Assembly: GCA_052390415.1 (NCBI GenBank) | Contig: JBQTGY010000174.1 | Coordinates: 1-9,135, forward strand | Length of the DNA: 9,135 nt | Origin: JANNWF01 sp052390415 | GTDB taxonomy: Bacteria > Pseudomonadota > Gammaproteobacteria > Xanthomonadales > Xanthomonadaceae | Direction: 5' to 3' | Shown here: positions 6,772-9,135 of the stretch, in pieces | How the letters are laid out: every line of letters begins with the position of its first letter | Numbering within the stretch: the first letter of the stretch is position 1 | The notes under the pieces: generated by a model | Told to the model about the DNA's origin: nothing | Seen by the model: the letters and a program-made list of their open reading frames with translations, nothing else | Databases searched by the model: none | Program-made: the position numbers and the translations under genes

Positions 6772-8670
6772 ATGATTCGATGTATTTTATTGGTAGTGAT
6801 CGCAACGCTGTCGGTGAGCGCTTGTCAGCCCTCCGAAGCACCGGAAACCAGCGTCGACGCCGCCCCGAACGTTGATGAGGCAGCGGTCGCAAGCGGCGAC
6901 CACCCCCCCCGGGAAGTCGAGCAAACGGTGACGCTTCGCGGTGCGGCACGCCGTCAGCAGCAGTTGGAAGCCGAGGCATCCAGCACCGAGTGGCATCCGC
7001 AGTCGACGCCCAATCCCGACGAGTCCATCGAGGTCACGTTGACTCGCGCGGATATTGCCCTGACCGAAGGTCAGATCGACGAAGGCCGCCTGTATGCGGG
7101 CGAGGGCAATGCCCTGTCCTTGTATTTGTCCGTTCTGGCGAATCAGCCCGACCATCCCGTCGCATTGGCCGCCGTGTCGACGATCGGGGAGCAACTGCTG
7201 GCCAGCAGTACAAAGTTGCTTGCGGCCGGTGACCTGCAGGGCGCAGCCACCATCGAACGGGTGGTGGCACGGATTCGTCCTGAAGACCCGATGGTCGGCG
7301 AGTTGGCAGCGAAAATTGCAGTCGGGCGAGAGATCGAGCTTCTGATTGCTCAGGCACAACGTTTGATGAGCGCTGGCAAGTTGATCGAACCGGGCGCCGA
7401 GAGTGCGCTGTCCGCGTTTCAGGAAGTGCTTGCGCTGGACCCACAAAGCGAAACCGCGAAGACAGGTTTGCTCGCGATTGAAGCACAGCTGATTCTGGCC
7501 GCCACTGAAGCCGCCATGGAATCCAACTACGCGCGCGCCGACCAACTGTTGGTCGACGCGATCAGCGTTGGTACTGGCTCGAGCGCGGTCCAGGACGCCA
7601 CCACACGTGTGGTTGAGCTGCGGCAACGCCGGGCCGCTGAAATCGTGGAGCGCGCGAATGCCCACATCATGCAAGGCGAACTCGCCGAAGCGAGCAAGCG
7701 ACTTGCCGAGTTGGAGGCTGTTTCCGCGCAGTCCGAGGGCATCGAAGACTTGCGCAACCGTATCGAACGAGCGCGCATCTATGGCGGTCTTGAACCAGGT
7801 CAACGCATTCGCGATCCGCTGAAGACCGGCGGGCTCGCACCGGAGATGGTGGTGATGCCGGCCGGGTCTTTCCGCATGGGTGCAGGTCCGGCCGAGGAGG
7901 ACCGCCGCCCGAGCGAAGGCCCGGTGCATCTGGTTACCTTTGCGCGCGGTTTCGCCCTCAGCCGACGCGAGATCAGCGTGGGTGAGTTTCGAGCTTTCGT
8001 GCAGGCAACGGCTTACGTTGCCGATAGTGTGCGTGCCAAGAAGTCGACGATCTATGACGAAAAAAGCGGCAGCATGACCGAACGCAGTGGTGTCACCTGG
8101 GAAAACGATCACGTCGGCAAGAAGGCTGCGGACGATCTGCCAGCTATCCACGTGTCCTGGAATGACGCCAAAGCATTTGCCAATTGGCTGGCTGCCGAGA
8201 CCGACAAGACCTATCGGCTGCCGACGGAAGCAGAGTTCGAGTACGTCCTGCGCGCCGGCGTCGACGCCCGTTTCCCATGGGGCGACGCATCACCGACCGA
8301 GTATGTCGGCAATTTGACAGGCGCCAGCGATCGCTCGGCGAGCAAGCGCAACTGGGTCAATGCGTTCGAGAATTATTCGGACGGATATTGGGGCCCGGCT
8401 CCCGTGGGACAGTTCGAAGCCAATCGCTTTGGGTTGGAGGACATTGTCGGCAATGTCTCTGAGTGGGTGGAAGACTGTTGGCACGATACCTATCAACGCG
8501 CGCCCGCTGACGGCAGTGCCTGGGTGAACGACGGGTGCAATCGACGCGCCATCCGTGGCGCATCCTGGGCCAGCGCACCTGACCAGGTGCGCTCAGCATT
8601 TCGACTCAACGCCGTTCCCACAACAACCAACGCGAGGCTGGGGTTCCGCGTGGCGCGCGAGCTTGAGTAA
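6772..8670 (+). CDS. Predicted lipoprotein with TPR-like helical region and C-terminal FGE-sulfatase (SUMF1-like) domain lacking catalytic cysteines
   Basis: From ATG 6772 the 632-residue protein opens with signal peptide MIRCILLVVIATLSVSAC. VSAC is a lipobox with Cys18 as the lipidated residue, and Gln at +2 suggests the outer membrane. A low-complexity acidic linker follows (about 19-90), then alanine- and leucine-rich amphipathic helix pairs resembling TPR repeats (about 90-340, e.g. ALSAFQEVLALDPQSETAKT). The C-terminal FGE-sulfatase domain (about 356-630) has MVVMPAGSFRMG, HVSWNDAKAFANWLAAE, YRLPTEAEFEYVLRAG, FPWGD, NRFGLEDIVGNVSEWVED, RGASWASAPDQVRSAFR and RLGFRVARE. True formylglycine-generating enzymes carry two cysteines after RGGSW. 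Here that segment has none, so sulfatase activation is unlikely and a binding or scaffold role is inferred. Two other cysteines, in DCWHD and DGCNRR, could form a disulfide. Alternative starts are TTG 6751 and GTG 6757. A C8 tract lies at 6903-6910. Confidence 0.9.
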   Translation: MIRCILLVVIATLSVSACQPSEAPETSVDAAPNVDEAAVASGDHPPREVEQTVTLRGAARRQQQLEAEASSTEWHPQSTPNPDESIEVTLTRADIALTEGQIDEGRLYAGEGNALSLYLSVLANQPDHPVALAAVSTIGEQLLASSTKLLAAGDLQGAATIERVVARIRPEDPMVGELAAKIAVGREIELLIAQAQRLMSAGKLIEPGAESALSAFQEVLALDPQSETAKTGLLAIEAQLILAATEAAMESNYARADQLLVDAISVGTGSSAVQDATTRVVELRQRRAAEIVERANAHIMQGELAEASKRLAELEAVSAQSEGIEDLRNRIERARIYGGLEPGQRIRDPLKTGGLAPEMVVMPAGSFRMGAGPAEEDRRPSEGPVHLVTFARGFALSRREISVGEFRAFVQATAYVADSVRAKKSTIYDEKSGSMTERSGVTWENDHVGKKAADDLPAIHVSWNDAKAFANWLAAETDKTYRLPTEAEFEYVLRAGVDARFPWGDASPTEYVGNLTGASDRSASKRNWVNAFENYSDGYWGPAPVGQFEANRFGLEDIVGNVSEWVEDCWHDTYQRAPADGSAWVNDGCNRRAIRGASWASAPDQVRSAFRLNAVPTTTNARLGFRVARELE

Positions 8671-8695
8671 ATCGCTTTACTTTACATAATATTGA

Positions 8696-8833
8696 TTATG
8701 CGAACTCAAGCCCGCCCGAATTCCAGCCGTCGATCACCGCACTGAAGCCGGGATCATTAAATGCCAGCGCTTGTGCGAAGTGTTTACCGAGGTGATTGTC
8801 CAGCGCACTCAAGTGCGTGCCGACGCCGCACAT
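8696..8833 (-). pseudogene. Probable 3' remnant of an unidentified gene
   Basis: On the minus strand the frame ending at TAA 8696-8698 reads MCGVGTHLSALDNHLGKHFA, then QALAFNDPGFSAVIDGWNSG, then GLEFA. Composition, mixed hydrophobic/polar spacing and GC-rich third positions look like a genuine protein C-terminus. Going upstream, the frame meets an in-frame TGA five codons before the ATG, exactly where the GTACAGC repeats begin (8837 onward), so the 5' part seems to have been lost or replaced. It converges on the lipoprotein gene, with only 25 bp between the two stop codons. I do not recognise the parent family. It may instead be a real 45-residue protein, but no ribosome binding site is visible. 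Confidence 0.4.
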
Positions 8834-8836
8834 CTC

Positions 8837-8930
8837 GGGTACAGCTCACCCGCTCCAGTGGGTACAGCGGGTAAAAGCCAGCACTCCAGTGTGTACAGCG
8901 GTCGCTCCTAAGCACACCCATGGGTACCGG
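8837..8930. repeat. Cluster of short direct repeats with GTACAGC core
   Basis: CTCCAGTGGGTACAGCGG (8853-8870) recurs with one mismatch as CTCCAGTGTGTACAGCGG (8884-8901), a 31-bp period. A partial copy GGTACAGC stands at 8838-8845 and a decayed one, CCCATGGGTACCGG, ends at 8930. The arrangement of three or four spaced copies of one short motif resembles the multiple terminal repeats of IS21-type elements, though a protein-binding array is also possible. It abuts the broken end of the gene remnant at 8833. Confidence 0.6.
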
Positions 8931-9008
8931 TTTCGTTATCGCAGGCGGCGTAGCCCTCCGAACCAATTCGGCCCTCGTATTCGTGGAATTCCCGCGTCGC
9001 AAGCACGG
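8931..9008. other. Non-coding stretch between the two repeat blocks
   Basis: I see no supported gene here. Frames open through it on both strands, but the translations are arginine- and proline-rich and lack a ribosome binding site or family resemblance. It may be decayed insertion-sequence DNA lying between the GTACAGC repeats and the TGGAGCCAC repeats. Confidence 0.4.
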
Positions 9009-9135
9009 TGTCACCGACCGCCCTATTGGAGCCACCCAAGATCGGCTTAATGGAGCCACTTGCGGGCCCCGGAAAACGGGTCTCGAACGGGGCTCAGTTT
9101 CAGGGTGTTTTCGGGGTCTTGGCAACCGCTGATTT
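9009..9135. mobile_element. Putative left end of an IS21-type insertion sequence, running off the window
   Basis: The segment starts with TGTCACCGACCGCCC, followed by two direct copies of TGGAGCCAC at 9027-9035 and 9051-9059 (24-bp period). IS21-family elements have ends beginning with TG and several internal repeats close to the end, often of the TGGAGCCA kind, ahead of istA. No transposase coding sequence is visible in the remaining 75 bp to the window edge, so the call rests on the end structure and on memory of the family. The other end, and any target duplication, would be outside the window. Confidence 0.45.

Noticed and set aside
6787..8151. Long open frame (454 codons) on the minus strand opposite the lipoprotein gene
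   Set aside because: It is fully antisense to a gene with a clear signal peptide and FGE domain, its translation has no recognisable motif, and GC-rich third positions commonly open such frames.
8685..8700. Small dyad CATAAT-ATTG-ATTATG after the lipoprotein stop, as a possible terminator
   Set aside because: The stem is AT-only apart from the end pair and has no T-tract on either side, so it would be too weak for an intrinsic terminator.
8784..9125. 113-codon open frame on the minus strand in the right-end region
   Set aside because: It runs across both repeat blocks and overlaps the gene remnant in another frame. The translation is Arg/Pro-rich and not protein-like.

Overview
The window looks like a chromosomal segment of a moderately GC-rich Gram-negative bacterium, most likely a gammaproteobacterium. 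The evidence is a class 2 (quinone-linked) dihydroorotate dehydrogenase, an E. coli-type MurB of 344 residues, a ribonuclease D with a DEDDy active site, a lipoprotein with a signal peptidase II lipobox, and tRNA genes with an encoded CCA. A Xanthomonadales/Lysobacterales-type host is my guess and is not proven by anything here.

Layout: everything from 115 to 6600 lies on the minus strand. Read in the direction of transcription, it starts with rnd (ribonuclease D), followed by two separately transcribed tRNA genes, tRNA-Ala(CGC) and tRNA-Arg(CCU), with an intrinsic terminator between them. Next come an antiquitin-type aldehyde dehydrogenase (probably lysine/piperideine-6-carboxylate catabolism) and a tight group: a small DUF4190-like membrane protein, pyrD, murB and an EamA-type (DMT) transporter. 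pyrD and murB overlap by ATGA. The group joins pyrimidine synthesis, peptidoglycan precursor synthesis and an exporter-like permease, and looks like a housekeeping operon with no obvious common pathway.

Divergent from rnd, on the plus strand, is a 632-residue predicted lipoprotein: a lipobox, a helical TPR-like middle, and a C-terminal FGE-sulfatase (SUMF1-like) domain that lacks the catalytic cysteine pair. It is preceded by a 17-codon leader ORF with the best Shine-Dalgarno sequence seen in the window. The leader's stop codon overlaps a possible TTG start of the lipoprotein.

The right end (8671-9135) holds no intact gene. It contains a coding-like 45-codon fragment on the minus strand that appears cut off, a cluster of short direct repeats built on GTACAGC, and, from about 9009 to the end, what looks like the left end of an IS21-type insertion sequence (terminal TGT plus two TGGAGCCAC repeats 24 bp apart). 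This is the only accessory-like part. I found no CRISPR array, toxin-antitoxin pair or recognisable defence system. The least explained items are the leader ORF/lipoprotein arrangement and the repeat-rich right end.
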